Shown: positions 10,714 to 22,833 of the stretch, piece by piece
Layout of the letters: the number at the start of each line of letters is the position of its first letter
How positions within the stretch are numbered: the first letter of the stretch is position 1
Source of the DNA: Pseudisothecium myosuroides
Taxonomy: Eukaryota; Streptophyta; Bryopsida; Hypnales; Lembophyllaceae
Direction of reading: 5' to 3'
Length of the DNA stretch: 64,000 bases
Assembly (NCBI GenBank): GCA_951799445.1
Contig: OX637293.1
Coordinates: forward strand, 4,278,001-4,342,000
The notes under the pieces: generated by a model
The model's input: only the letters and a program-made list of their open reading frames with translations
The model's database searches: none
What the model was told of the DNA's origin: nothing
Made by a program: the position numbers and the translations under genes

Positions 10714-11590
10714 ATGGATCCCAGTATTAGAGAAGTTCCAGAGACCATGAAACTTGCAGGACCATCTAACTATGCAATCTGGAGCTATAAGGTAAAGATG
10801 ATCGTCCTTCAGGAAGGATTGTAGCACTTCATTGAACCTGTCGAATTTGTTGTGGAACATTCCGACACCGCGACTTCAACCCCCACCGTCGTGACAACTG
10901 AAACTCCGACCAGATCTTCTTCGGCAACAGGCGACATCAAAGGAGCGCTCCACCACGCTGCCGCACCTACTGCACCTGCATCAAATCTACCACCAGTAGC
11001 AGTCAACACAGAGACAAACAAGGAGAAAGAACTTCGTTTCAGAGCAGGAAGAATCATCACCTATCTAGTACAAGACTCCATTATCCTCTCTATTATTCAT
11101 TTTATAAATCCTTTTACAATCTGGCAGAGACTTCACACTATATGTGAAGTACGCAGCTCTTCTAGAAGACTCTCTCTTAAAGCGTAGTTCTATTCTCTGA
11201 AGTTGAGAGAAGGCAAAAGTATAGCAGAACACTTACAAGACATCAATGCACTAGTGACCCAACTCGCTAGCCTAGGGATAGGAATCTCATACAAAGATTT
11301 AGTTGATACAACCCTAAACAGCCTACCTAAGTCTTGGGCAACCTTCAAAGCCATCTAAAAGGGTTGCGAACGCACAGCCTCCTTTCCCACGGCCCCAACA
11401 ACAATCTCAAGTCCACCTTGCTGAAGTTGAAGATGATTACTCCTTTGACTACTAGTCTAACTACCAGTCTGACTCACCTCCAAATGAAGCTCAGGCTTGC
11501 ATCGACTTCTTTCTCGAAGACCCAAATCCTGATTCCAAAAACATTCTCGCTTGCTTCACCGCGACTCCAACAGAAGTCAACTGGTTCTTA
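10714..11590 (+). pseudogene. Copia Gag, degenerate
   Basis: ATG at 10714 starts a frame reading MDPSIREVPETMKLAGPSNY then AIWSYKVKM, the familiar start of plant copia Gag (a 'L.G.NY..W...M' pattern). A TAG at 10822 interrupts where Trp is typical. The frame continues to about 11187 through an inserted Thr/Ala/Pro-rich stretch, then shifts frame toward protease. I see no CCHC zinc knuckle, so either it is lost or this lineage lacks it. It forms virus-like particles with the genomic RNA in active relatives. This copy is inactive. Confidence 0.75.
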
Positions 11591-13034
11591 GACTCTGGAG
11601 CCTCTTCACATGTGACGGGAAATTCCAACCTCCTTAAGGATTTAGCACCATTTAGCATTCCTAGTATTCGCACAACAGGAAGTCAAGTAATGCATGTAGA
11701 ATCTCAAGGGACTGTACACATTTCTACTCCATCAGAAGCAATAAAAAGCATCCGCCGAGTTCTCTATGTCCTTGGTGTTCGCACAAATCTCCTATCAATG
11801 GGAAAAATTATAGACGCTGGATACAAAGTTCTATTTGATTCAACTCAGTGACACATCTCTGACAAAGATCAGTCTACTGGCTTTTTTCTCACTGCAATTA
11901 GAGATTCCCAAAATACTCTATACCGTGTCAAATGACACGACATTCACTTCATTCTAGCTACCCGACCCTCAATGTTAAAACCATCACCACTTACTATTGA
12001 GCTGTCCCAAATTCAATCGTCCAACCCTATCATATCATCTCCCGTAGCACTAGAGACACAAAATCTCTTGCCACCCTATTCTCAGCCCCTATCATGCCCT
12101 TCAGACGAGGAGATCAAATTGTGTCATCAACGACTCGGCCATTTTCACTACCAAGGCATCTATCACATGACCACCAAAAATCTCGTAGCCGGCATCCCTC
12201 CATTACCGTTACTCAAATACATTTGCAATTCTTGTATGATGGGTAAACTACCTAGAGACAAAATACCAAAGAAGATAACCACTAAGACTACCCACACCCT
12301 CCAACTCATCCATACAGATCTTTGTGGCCCGATGCTCGTAGCCTCCTGAGATGGCAGTTGTTATATTCTCACCTTCATCAATGATTTTTCGCGCAAAACC
12401 TGGTTGTACTTCCTATCAGAAAAATCAAAAACACTAGACAGCTTCAAAACCTTCTGTGCATTAGTGGAAACTTCCAACCACAAAATAGACACCATTCATA
12501 GTGATAGGGGAGGGGAATACACATCCCAAGCCTTCATCTCATACTGTAACTCCCATGGCATCCATCGTCAATTAAACGCCGGATACTCACCACACCAAAA
12601 TGGCCTAGCAGAGAGAAAAAATAGAACGCTATTAGAGGGCATTAGGAGTGTAGTTACAGATACACAAATTTCAAAAACCCTCTGGCATGAAATTGCTAAA
12701 ACTATAAACTATTTACACAATAGATATCCTACCTGAGCTCTCAAACTCATGACACCAGAAGAAGCCTACACAGGCATCAGACCAAACTTAGGGCATCTTA
12801 AAGTCATCGGTTGTTTGGCATATTGTCACATACTTGACAATGAGCGCCAAAAGTTTGATCCAAAAGTTGTCGCCACCATCCTTCTCGGATATGACAAACA
12901 CAACAAAGCATATCGTTGCTACAACCCCACTACACAAAAAATCATAGTGAGCCGCGACGTCAGATTTGATGAGACAATCCTTAAACTTCCAAATCCTGAA
13001 ACCACTGAACCACTAGAGGACCCTTCCTTTCTAT
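11575..13034 (+). pseudogene. Copia protease and integrase, stop-riddled single frame
   Basis: One frame carries the aspartic protease motif WFLDSGASSHVTG near 11580-11620, a GAG-pre-integrase zinc-binding region (LCHQRLGHFHYQGIYHM near 12120, then CNSC near 12220), and the integrase core: IHTDLCGP (first Asp) near 12310, IHSDRGGEY (second Asp) near 12495, and HQNGLAERKNRT (Glu) near 12595. Stops lie at 11849, 11933, 12347 and 12734, all TGA. Some fall where Trp is expected (for example WDGS and YPTWALK contexts). There are no frameshifts. The frame ends at the solo LTR and resumes in phase after it, since 1811 bp of LTR plus 5 bp of TSD shift the numbering exactly as observed. Confidence 0.9.
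13030..13034. repeat. TSD TCTAT of the solo LTR
   Basis: TCTAT at 13030-13034 and again at 14846-14850 flanks a TG...CA unit, a perfect 5-bp duplication. Confidence 0.85.
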
Positions 13035-14845
13035 TGTGGGAACCCAGAAAACAAGATCCTAGTTACTTAGGATAGAATTAGAAGTAAGAAATCCATTCTT
13101 AGTAAATTTTTTTGGTTCTATGAGATAGAAATAGAGAAATTACTGAGTTTATCTATTAGTAGAATGTAGGATATCTTAGTAGGATAAAAAGGTTAAGGAG
13201 GAAAATTCATTTTTCGTCCTAAACCAAAAATCGGAAACCGGAAACCGGAATTAGGACGAGGTGACACGTGCTACCAAAGCCTCATCAAGTGGAAGCACCT
13301 CCTAAGCGGCTGAAGAAGACTTAGCTGCAGTTATTTCAGAAAAGGAAGTAGGTAGGCGGAGAAAACTAAAAGTCATTTGATTTAGGAAGTTACTTTCAAG
13401 TTGCTTTTAATTAGGAGGAACTTGGACACCCAGATCCGGATTTCTAGGATCTGAAATTCACTTTTTGTGGGTGGGACTAGAAGTAAATAGGAAGTTTCTT
13501 AGGATAGATTTAGACCAGTCGGGCTATAACCGAAGTTTTGGATAAGTAGGAAGCTATTAGCCAGCTGATTTTCAGCTGGATGCAACTGGACTTCACTTTC
13601 CGGGTTTTTAGGATCTGAGATCCGCTTTTTGCGGATCGGCTGGGTTGGTAGGAAGTCAACTTAGATGGATAAGGAATGACGCGTGTCATTCTTAGGTCCT
13701 TCATTTTGGATTGTTGGGGACCTTTAGGGTTTCCCTTGGATTGTTATTTAGGGGTTGGAAGTTAGTTTCAACTCCGGGCGTTTTCATATTCTTGTTTCCC
13801 TATTCAATTTCTGCAAAGAAAGCTTGGATTTCAACTCCATGAGTACTGGTCTGAAAAGTCTTGGTCTTGTGTTGAGGGGTTAGGCGGTGTTTTGATCATT
13901 GCTAGTTCAGGTAGTTTGGTAGTGAAGATTTGAGGAGAGGAGTCGTTCCCGGATTTTGTCCAGATCCGCATCCGAGAATATTGAAGATTGGTTCTGTAAA
14001 CTTTGTGTACTTGGAGGAAATTCTATCTGTTGATGTTTCTTAGGAGTCTTCTGAGCGAGATAGCCATTCCTAGGTTAGGTGAGTCCTTGAGAGGAAGGGC
14101 AAACGCTAGTTGACGTCTGAGAGGTCTTGCTGTAACCGGAAGAGAGGAACTGGAAGGTTGGAGGAATCTCCTAATTAGCAAGGTACCACGTACTCCTCTT
14201 TGGATTGCGTCCGGATTGGTCTGTCATTGTAGTAACGTGGGGATTGTAGGGGTTTCTTGAGTGACCTGCTGGCGCGGATTAGTTTTCGGGTTAGTTGTGA
14301 GGAAGAACTTGCGTCCCATTCTTTTTCAGTCTTTTTATTATTTTCTTTTAGTGAAGTCTTCAGTCACTTTAATCATCTGGAGGGTAGAATTTACGCGTCC
14401 TTCTTTAATCTAAGAGCGGACCCCTCCGTATACGAGGTTAAACTTCTACTATCTGTTACTAAGGATACAGGGTACGGATCTGGATTTGGAAGGGGAACAG
14501 GATTATGACACTCCTTCTGATTCCGCATCCACACTACTGGGTGATAAGTTGTTAATCTGGATAGGGAGAGGCACAGGATAATGACACTCCTCCATGTCTG
14601 GTGAAGTAGTGTGAAATTGTATGGGTTGGAAGAGAGAGTATTTTAGAAGTAAGGGTGCTTAAGAGGCAATATCCGGGTTTCAGTTCCGGATTCCTGTTGT
14701 CTTGGGTTTTGGATTTCCTAATCCTAATCTGAATATATTGAAGAAACTACGGTAAAATCCTTTGGGAACGATATACAGGTCATCTTGGGTGTTTTGGCAA
14801 TTAAAACGCCTAAAGGTAGGATTTGTGCTTCCTTGTGCTACGACA
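13035..14845. mobile_element. Solo LTR (1.8 kb) nested in the copia
   Basis: Begins TGTGGGAACCCAG and ends CTACGACA, with 5-bp TSDs. It contains no coding domain; the 64-, 83- and similar-codon ORFs inside have no family. Composition is less AT-rich than its host. Removing it with one TSD restores the copia reading ...EDPSFLSSLSS... in frame. It is the product of LTR-LTR recombination of a longer element; which superfamily cannot be told from an LTR alone. Its orientation is not determined. Confidence 0.85.
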
Positions 14846-14850
14846 TCTAT

Positions 14851-16196
14851 CTAGTCTATCCTCTCTCAACATTCAAACCTCAATCCCAGCCATACCACAC
14901 ACTACAGTGATACCCACACCCCTACCATTCCAGTCATTTCAGACACCACCCGAAAACTTAGAGCCCCACCCCCCTCACTTGTCCACTCCTTCTCCCACCT
15001 CGTCCAATTCCTCTCCTGAACCTACTCCACCACCTGCCACCGCCCAAAACCCAACCTCCACCCAACTAAAACCCCGCCGCTCAGAGCGCCCTCGTCGCCA
15101 GAACATACGCCTGGATGGCTATGAACTGTGTCTGTCCCTCTAGGACTTCAACATCTGCCTCATCACAGGATCTCGCTCCAAACCTTCTCCAATACCTGCA
15201 CCAAACGAACAAGATCACGACCGCATTACCTTTAAGACGGCCCAACAAGATCCCGGCTGGCGATTGGCGATGTAGGAGGAAATGAACTCCATCTAGAAGA
15301 ACAAGACCTGGAGCCTTGAACCCCTTCCCCCTGACAAGAAAGCCATTTCCTGCAAATGGTTTTTTAAATTGAAACTTGGCATCAATGGAGGACCAACAAT
15401 AAAAAAAGCAAGACTTGTAGCACGGGGATTTGAACAAAAACAAGGCATTGATTTTAAAGAGACATTTGTACCTGTGTACAACATATGCGTCAAGTGGGCT
15501 ACCATCCGCACTGCAATCGCACTTGCCGCTGCAAAATGGTGGAATATCCACCACATGGATGTCAAGACCGCCTTCTTGCACGGACTACTAAAAGAAAAAA
15601 ATTTCATGTGTCAGCCACCTGGGTTTTGCAAAAATGGCTATGAAAACATGGTATGCCGCCTTCACAAGTCCTTGTACGAACTCAAACAGAGTCCTCGTGC
15701 TTGGTATGAGCGTATTGACGCCTCCCTTCGTAGCATCGGCCTGCAAAGAAGCAAATCAGACGCCAACATGTACTATATGCATTTAGAGGGGAATACACTC
15801 ATTCTAATGCTATATGTTGATTACCTATTCATCACTGGCAGCTCAGATAAACTCATCCAATGGCTCAAACAATTTCTCCACAAGGAATATGACATGATAG
15901 ACTTAAGCTACATCAAACGCTACCTCGGCATTACCTTTGAGCAAACGCTCCTCGATATCTTCCTGCACCAAAGGGACTACACGAAATCAATATTACAAGA
16001 ATGTGGAATGATTGAATGCAAATTGGCTACAGCATCCTTACCTGAAGGTCAAATTCTGATCACAAACATCGATTCTTCTCCAATTGATACAACGTACTAC
16101 GGTCGGCTCATTGGCAAGCTCATATTTCTCACAATAATTCACCCAGACATTGCATACTCCGTCAGCTGTCTCAGCTGCTACATGTCGGCACCATAG
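14851..16196 (+). pseudogene. Copia reverse transcriptase with integrase C-terminal linker
   Basis: The frame continues from the integrase through a Pro/Ser/Thr-rich linker (14870-15100, ending in a basic RRSERPRRQN segment), then the RT domain: KNKTWSLEPLP and CKWFFKLK near 15297-15370, ARLVARGFEQKQGIDF near 15412, MDVKTAFLHG near 15557, LYELKQSPRAWY near 15675, and the catalytic box near 15811 reading LYVDYLF, so the second catalytic Asp of YVDD is Tyr. Stops at 15141, 15273, 15294 and 16194 are all TAG. Trp or Gln are the usual residues at several of them. Inactive copy. Confidence 0.9.
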
Positions 16197-17009
16197 CAAG
16201 GTCATCTTGAAGCTGTAAAACACCTGTTACGCTACCTGCAGGGTACACTAGATTTCGGAATACATTATCAAGCCGGAACACCTATCAAGATATCAGACTA
16301 CACAAATGCCGACTAGGGATCGTGCCCCGAAACCCGCCGCTCCATAGGCGCATATGTGTTCACGCTGGCAAGTGCACCTATAACCTGGCAATCAAAGAAA
16401 CAATTGACAGTCTCTCAATCAAGCACAGAATCCGAGTACAGGGCCTTGAGTGACGGTGCCCAGGAAGCTGTGTGGCTCAACTGACTCTTCCAAGAGCTTC
16501 AACCTTATACAAAACCTGCCTGTACACAAGACACAACTGACTGCTCCATCAATTCCAGCATTACCATCTACTGCAACAATCAAGGAGCAATGAAACTTGC
16601 TCACAATCCAGTATTCCACGCTCAATCCAAACACATCGAGATACACTACCATTTTGTACGGGAACAAGTCCTGGAAGGGAAAATCAAATTGGAATATATT
16701 TCCACCGCTGATCAGCTAGCGGATGTGCTTACAAAGCCGTTAGGCCGCATCAAATTTGCCCAACACGGGGAAACCCTAAGGCTATGCAACCTTATCAACC
16801 TTACGCTACAACTGACCTCTTCCACACCAGCGCATCTTGCTAACTCTGCACTATTTGGATTAGATACTTTTCTACCTGCTCAATCGACGAAAACTTCTTG
16901 TGCTCCGCCCCAGAGAAACCGGTCACTTCTCTTGCACAATCCGGCCACAAAAATACAAGCCTGGCCTCCGACCACGTCTCATTGCGTAGAACCGATGCTT
17001 CACCGATGA
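16197..17009 (+). pseudogene. Copia RNase H and 3' region
   Basis: Same frame as the RT. RNase H blocks follow: SDYTNAD then a TAG at 16314, RRSIGAYVFTLASAPITWQS, SSTESEYRAL near 16425, a TGA at 16482, then YCNNQGAMKLAHNP, HAQSKHIEIHYHFVRE and ADQLADVLTKPL near 16710-16740, which is the conserved copia C-terminus. The remainder to 17009 is an unconserved tail. Confidence 0.9.
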
Positions 17010-17375
17010 TGCTGTTGGAATTTTGCGCGCACTGCTCTAACTCTTCCTCGACACCAACTTGTCACTCTCACTCGGCGCTCTCCCAACTCCAAGACCAGCA
17101 CAGACACAACGCTTCGATTGCACCGGTGCCTCGTCAACCTTGACAAAATCCTCTTCACGATCTTGTCCCACGTGCTAGTACTCCACAATTTCACAAACCG
17201 ACTCCAGTAATCGAGCAACAAACACCACACTCAACCAAAATAAGACCCCAGCAAAGCTCACAATCAAAATCCCTTAAATCGACTCACGGATCCTATAAAT
17301 CCGTTGGCCCATGATCTACACCATCCCCAAATCGTTGTACAGATAGTATACATACAGAAAACCCCAATCTCTCGA

Positions 17376-17386
17376 TTGAGAGGGGG
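17376..17386 (+). promoter_or_regulatory. Copia polypurine tract
   Basis: TTGAGAGGGGG directly abuts the 3' LTR start and is the expected plus-strand primer site. Confidence 0.75.
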
Positions 17387-17556
17387 TGTTGTTACAATTG
17401 TAGATTAGATTTTCATCCTACTAGTACTTTCATCCAGTCCACCTTAACATCCAATTAGGTTATCTCTCTTTATACAAATACCAAAGCTTCTGGCCTCTAA
17501 TCTCATTTGACTAACAATCAATCCTTTGAGTGTGCTTCTCATTGCTTATGTCAATA
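17387..17556 (+). repeat. Copia 3' LTR
   Basis: 170 bp, colinear with the 5' LTR, about 12 differences (about 7 percent), nine of them transitions. Followed by GTTTC, the degraded TSD partner of ATTTC at 10372-10376. Confidence 0.9.
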
Positions 17557-17561
17557 GTTTC

Positions 17562-17680
17562 CAGGCTTGAAGTTTGACAGCCAACAGTTATGCAATATGC
17601 TCAGGTTTTATTATCATACCTTGGACCTAAAGGTGTTATTTACTGGAAAAAAGGAAGTTTGCTCTACAATACATGATTGA
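17562..17680 (+). pseudogene. Reverse transcriptase, C-terminal fragment of the outer retroelement
   Basis: Continues the frame broken by the copia: PGLKFDSQQLCNMLRFYYHT, then about 18 further codons and TGA at 17678. No endonuclease, integrase or RNase H domain follows before the right terminal repeat begins near 17797, so the ORF ends soon after the RT. A GC-rich purine stretch (GGGGCGGAGGCGGGC near 17759) precedes the repeat and could be a priming tract. That is speculative. Confidence 0.55.
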
Positions 17681-18933
17681 TTTAGAGCACAAGATGCCTG
17701 GTATGCCCCCTCAGTAAGAGGCTACACCAGGTATTCATATTGAGGGTTCGCACTTCTAGGGGCGGAGGCGGGCTTTTTCCTTTTTTTTTTTTTTCTTTTC
17801 CAGATTTCCACGTCAAGTACTAATTTTTAGACTAATACTTGTATACAAGAGTGCAAGTTTTAATAACCCAAAAAAGGGTTAGATTGTAAAATTAAAAAAT
17901 AATCTTTTTTCAAAATCTAGGATGCGTACATCCTTAATAGAGAAAAAAGAGCTATTTTATGATGCCTCAAAATTTTAAAAAAAAACACCCTTCCACCCTT
18001 ACAAAGATCTTTTAAGGAAGAAAGATTATTTTGTTTGGTTTGGTTGATCTCAAGCTATCACGAGCTAAAAACCAACAAAATGATAACTCAGCTGGAAGAT
18101 TCAGATTCAAATTAAAAAATTCCAACCTCCCATCCTGCTTAATTTCTCATAGGCAATGGGTCTATTTAGCTATTTAATTAGCTATATATACATTTTTCCT
18201 TGTGGTTGAGTTTTAGCTTTCATAAGCTAAAATCAACAGTAAGGAAGTTCTCACAGTAGAAATGAAATCAAACCAGTTGATACGATGGTTTTAATGACGA
18301 TCAAGCCAGATCATACGTCCATATAGCATGGTTAATAACCATCTAGACAAGCTTCAGGCAGGGATTTTTTTTTCAATTTCCGTAGGCAGTATGGGTCGCA
18401 ATACTTTGTGATGGAGAAGGGGCTTCATATGCTAATTTGATTTGGAAAGGTATAAATAATTAGCGAAATCAGTTTTTTTTGTTGCTCTGTGGCGATTTGG
18501 AATTTGAGATGATATTAAAAATTTGCGATTTTAATTTTTTTTTGGAAGCCAAATGTGCAACACACATCAAAAAAATTTTACATATTGAAAATCGATGTAA
18601 CTAGAAAATCAATAGCAAAAATTATGAATTGATATTATAAGTGTAAACATTGAATGTAACACCCTTAATTGAGAAGACAATTTCAACATGAATGCCAAAT
18701 AACTAAATCAACCAATTTCATAATAATCCTAAAGTCAATCAATGTAACCCAAAACTCATCAAATTTTATTGTATAACTCATATATAAGCATTACATATCA
18801 AATCATTCAAACATGCAAAGTAAACAAAAAACATAATTAAAACTCAAATTCATCAAATCTCCATTTATATTGCTTGTAACCATACCTTTCTAACCACCGT
18901 AGTAACCAACACTAATTTCCAAAACAAAAAGAC

Positions 18934-19060
18934 TTAAAACTTCATCAAGCAAACACTTGATATCTTCCATGCTTAGTCTTGGCATTCCTCCAAGAAAGTG
19001 TAAAACTTCATCAGGTATGCACTTGATATCTTCCACGCTTAATTTTGGCGTTCCTCCAAT
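18934..19060. repeat. Two-copy tandem duplication at the transposase 3' end
   Basis: A unit of about 65 bp (TAAAACTTCATCA... CACTTGATATCTTCCA... GGCATTCCTCCAA) occurs at about 18935 and 19001 with a few differences. It duplicates the last transposase codons. Confidence 0.6.
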
Positions 19061-21649
19061 CTGAGACTGCTTCTTTGAATGGCATTGTATGCAAAGTTTA
19101 ATGCTTTTGTGCAAACATCGTAGTCACTAACCCAAGATGATCAGTCAGCCGATTCCTCAATTTGCTTTTCAAAAAACTTACATTTGAGAAAGTTCTTTCA
19201 TCTTCAACGCTCCCTAAAACCTACATATGAAACCAAAATAGACATTAGCTTAGAAACTATAGGTAATTTGTAAATCATAATCAAAAGAATATTTTTTGAT
19301 AATAATACCATAAATTACAAAAATAAACTATAAACCATGTTGAAAACACAACTAACAAAATTCATACATCAACATATAAATTGAATTTACCATGATCATA
19401 GCAAGCTCAGCTAGCTTCAAGAACTCAGGGAAAACGGTTGGCAGCATAGGGGAGGAACTTAAACTCCGCCAAAGCTTGGTGATAGGATGAATATGGAGGT
19501 CAATTCCCCGCATTGCCCCAACGCTGCAATTAGCCATGGAAATACGGAAGCAGTCAAGCTGTTTATTTAGAGCACCAGGAGAAACAAGTTCACGAACCCA
19601 CTCAAACCGGCTTGGTGCAACTTCCATTTCCTTTGGCTCCCCAAATGTTTGCTTGATGACTCCTAGGTGCCGGTGCAAGTCGGTCTCTTCAACTTTGCCC
19701 ATCCAAAATTGGGGATACACTATGGAAAGACCATCCATAATGTGAGAACTCGGAAAACGCCCTTCCAATTCAAAGATCATCTTTGTAGCAGCCTCTGTAC
19801 AACACAAGTTCAAGTAACATGTATAAGATGCATTTACAAAGCAATTGAATAGTTCAATAGAACTTTACACCTAAAGAAATAAAAAATAAAAAATGAATTT
19901 AAAAGTAGAGTTGGAAGAATCAAACCTTCAGCCTCCTTCTTCACTGCCACCTATATACTTGATCCCATAGATTGTGAGTGACCCACTCTCTTGTGTTGGT
20001 GCTCGAGTTCATGCAGTATGCATTCAAATGCGTTCCAGCCCGAGTGGCAGCATGAGCTTCAAAAACAAGCACTTCTTCACCTTCCTCATTCAAATCAGGG
20101 TGCCAACGAAGTTTGATATCATCATGTCGCATTTCGCAGAGGGAGTTAAATGAGGAAAAGACATCAGACTTGAAGGTAGTATCAACTCCAATGTAATGCA
20201 TATGAATGTCCTCAAAACAGAGCTTCAATGCCCTAGTGAAATCACAAACATACATCAAAGGAAACTGAGCAAATTTATTGAGGTCATTCACTATCTGGAG
20301 GAGTGGAAGCACAATAGCAAGGGACAAAAGAGTCTTCACGTCCGCCAAGAGATTATAATTTGCAATTGCCCCCTTCAATTCAAGTTTCACAAATCAATCG
20401 CCATAAATCTTCACAAGCAGCACTCGATACTCGGACAACACCCGTTTTATTGGTTTGAGCATACTGATCCAACCCGTTTTGACATTATTCAATATTTTTC
20501 CTCCTTTTGATTTTAATAGCTCCGCCATTTTCTCCAACTCCAAATGACACTTAGTGCTGGAGGAAAAATATAAGTATAATTTTTCCAAGAGTTTTTCGAT
20601 CGAGGAGATGATGTCAAGGTCTGATAGCACCTCAACAACAAGATTTGTCCGGTGAGCAGCACAATGCATGCCCTACATGTGCAGGGCATGATCGAATTGA
20701 AACTGCCTCACAACGCCCTTGTGTTTTCCTTGCAAAACTGAAGCCCCATCACATACAAAGCAAACAAGTTTGGATCGAACTTCATGCACAGTAAGTCCTC
20801 CATCGCAAATAATGGCAACTAAAACCACCTTGGTTACGTTGTCTGCATTCAATCCATTCGTTAGCTGCTCCAAACTGAGTAGAAGAGGGATCCGCTCCCA
20901 GTTGCAAAGTACATATCCGTGAATGCTGATCCAGCTTTGATTATCGACTATAGTTACTTTGTCACAACTAATAGACATGAAGTTCCTACCACTGAACACC
21001 TCCTTTGTCTTATTTTGAACTACGTTGTATAAACTCTCTGCCATTCCCCAGCCTGAAGAGTCACTCCAATGTTGCATTCGTATTCAACAATCAGACGCCC
21101 AAAGGAAAGCAAATGAAATATAACAGCCATTTGAACCTCCTTCCTCTTTGGCGGAGCACCTTGAGCCACCCTTGTTTGAATGTTCTCAACGGGCAATGAC
21201 AAATATATATGTTCAATCTTCTTGTGTTTGCAATCGTTATTCCACCACGTGTCGCTTTTTTTCTTGTTAATCTTTGATCTATCACGTGAAGCAGTCGTCC
21301 ACCCTTGGTGCATGTAGGTTGTCATCTTTTGCATCCAAAAGAACGTCATGACCCTCCACTCTACTACACATGATGCATTTCACCTTTTCAAAGTTTAGGG
21401 TCTCACTTGGATCCTGCATAGCCCAGTGATACTTGAGGGTCCATTTGTCTTGGTATCCACGCCTGCTATCCAAAAATTACAATAGTATTAAAGAACAAGT
21501 GATGTCAATGTGGAATGACAATATTGATTTCAACAATAGCTATCACATGTAGCACAACACTTGAATCAGGACTTTACACCAAAAAGAAATTCATGAACCA
21601 AACTTTTGTCCATTGTAGATTAGAATTAACGGTTAGCAATGTCCAAATT

Positions 21650-21850
21650 ATGTACACTTGAGGAGGTGCATGATTTTAGCCTCCTATGTCATTTCTACTT
21701 CAAAAATTTGTAATTAATTCCACAAAACTCCAAAAAATATGAAATGACTTGGATTAGATGTCAGTTTTAATTTTTTTTCAAGAATATATTTCAAGAAGAG
21801 TTAGAACACTTACATGGGCGCTTCATGGACCTCCTACCACACATCTATCT
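21650..21850. repeat. Fragment of repeat family R in the hAT intron
   Basis: Shares extended similarity with 34137-34360 in the same orientation: AATTCCACAAA, CCAAAAAATATGAAA, TTAGATGTCA, and CATGGACCTCCTACC against TATGGACCTCCTACC. A dispersed repeat of unknown type. Confidence 0.55.
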
Positions 21851-22833
21851 TACTATGAACATTCCAATTTTTAAAAAATAATTTGAGATAAGACAGAGAT
21901 TGACCAAATTACTAGGTATTTTATAATATATTATGTTAGTATATTGAATATAATTGTCATCAAGTAAAGCTCCAACGTGAGGCTCACAAATAGCCCATCA
22001 TACTATAAAATGAATATAGTATCAGAGATCCAAAATAGGAAGTTGTTAATATATTATTATAGATCCAAAACAGGAAGCCATACATATATTATCACAGACC
22101 CAAAACAAGAAGCCTACCATATATCATCACAGACTTGAGGTTCATAACACAGGTCAAATTCTCCTATGCATTCTAATGCTGAAGGTATTTTAGAAAAATC
22201 TCTAAACGTATTCTAAAAAAGAAGTCCAATGCTTGCTAAAGATTTTCTGATTTCTTAGTGTTGTCATAGCAAATAACTTTCTATCAACAGGACTGTAAAC
22301 TAAACTAAAAGGTAGGACCTTCTAAACCTAACTCCTGAGTCAAATACTCTACATTATATATGTAGCCAGCTAGACAATAAACAAACAAACAAATTTTTCA
22401 AAAAAGCAAGAAAATACATGAGATGCACATCTAAAATGCAAAAACTTCACGCAACTTACTTGAGTCTTAGGCGTTTCTTTGGAGGTTCATGTCGACTACT
22501 GCTTCAACTTCACCAACTGCAGGTGGCGATGAAGCTCCAGTCGATGTTGAAGCGCCAGCAACATTTCCACCTTCGACGTTGGCAGCAGCAGCTACATTCC
22601 TTGTTGCAACTCTCTGACTCTCCATGTCGGCCATAGCTTGAGTCGATAACTCATCCCGGGAGCCGAACATCAGCGCGCGTTGCTTGAATGTTGGCACCTT
22701 TCTTTTCCCCTTGTCCGCCATGGTGTTCACGTACACAAATCTAATCCAACAAGCTAAAAACTCCACAATTTTGGTCTATATAAGTTGCAAGGGATGCAAA
22801 AACATTGAATGCAAACAACATAACCCCTATTTA

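Larger units (their letters stand above)
10377..17556 (+). mobile_element. Ty1/copia LTR retrotransposon, degenerate, with internal solo LTR
   Basis: Two 170-bp LTRs (10377-10546; 17387-17556), a tRNA-Met-type primer binding site directly after the left LTR, a purine tract directly before the right one, and pol domains in the copia order protease, integrase, RT, RNase H. The flanks are ATTTC before and GTTTC after (4 of 5 bp). Joining the flanks restores the host RT reading KSSFPGLKFDSQQL. Without the solo LTR the element is about 5.4 kb, normal for copia. The LTRs differ at about 12 of 170 sites, mostly transitions. Confidence 0.95.
18890..22721 (-). pseudogene. hAT transposase with BED zinc finger, degenerate
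   Basis: Start ATG at 22719-22721 (MADKGKRKVPTFKQRAL). Exon 1 is Ala/Ser-rich and ends near 22472 at a GTAAGT donor. A large AT-rich intron leads to an exon at 21473-21290 with the BED finger: RRGYQDKWTLKYHW, then CIMCSRVEG (the Cys pair). The core follows in pieces: VQMAVIFHLLSFGR near 21130, SISCDKVTIVDNQSW near 20950, CDGASVLQGKHKG near 20745, GMHCAAHRTNL near 20660, NNVKTGWISMLKPIKRVL near 20470, and the dimerisation domain LGSVEDERTFSNVSFLKSKL near 19210-19150. Frame changes and stops (for example near 20670, 20392 and 19078) show it is dead. It resembles the ZNF862/DUF4371-type hAT group. In active relatives the protein binds the TIRs and catalyses cut and paste. Confidence 0.85.

Noticed and set aside
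15081..15607. 166- and 104-codon minus-strand ORFs
   Set aside because: They lie antisense to the copia RT, whose sense frame carries the family motifs; they are shadows.
17797..18358. Separate solo terminal repeat plus an unrelated repeat at 25219-26303
   Set aside because: The two parts are consecutive pieces of one 1.65-kb repeat separated by the hAT with its 8-bp TSD.
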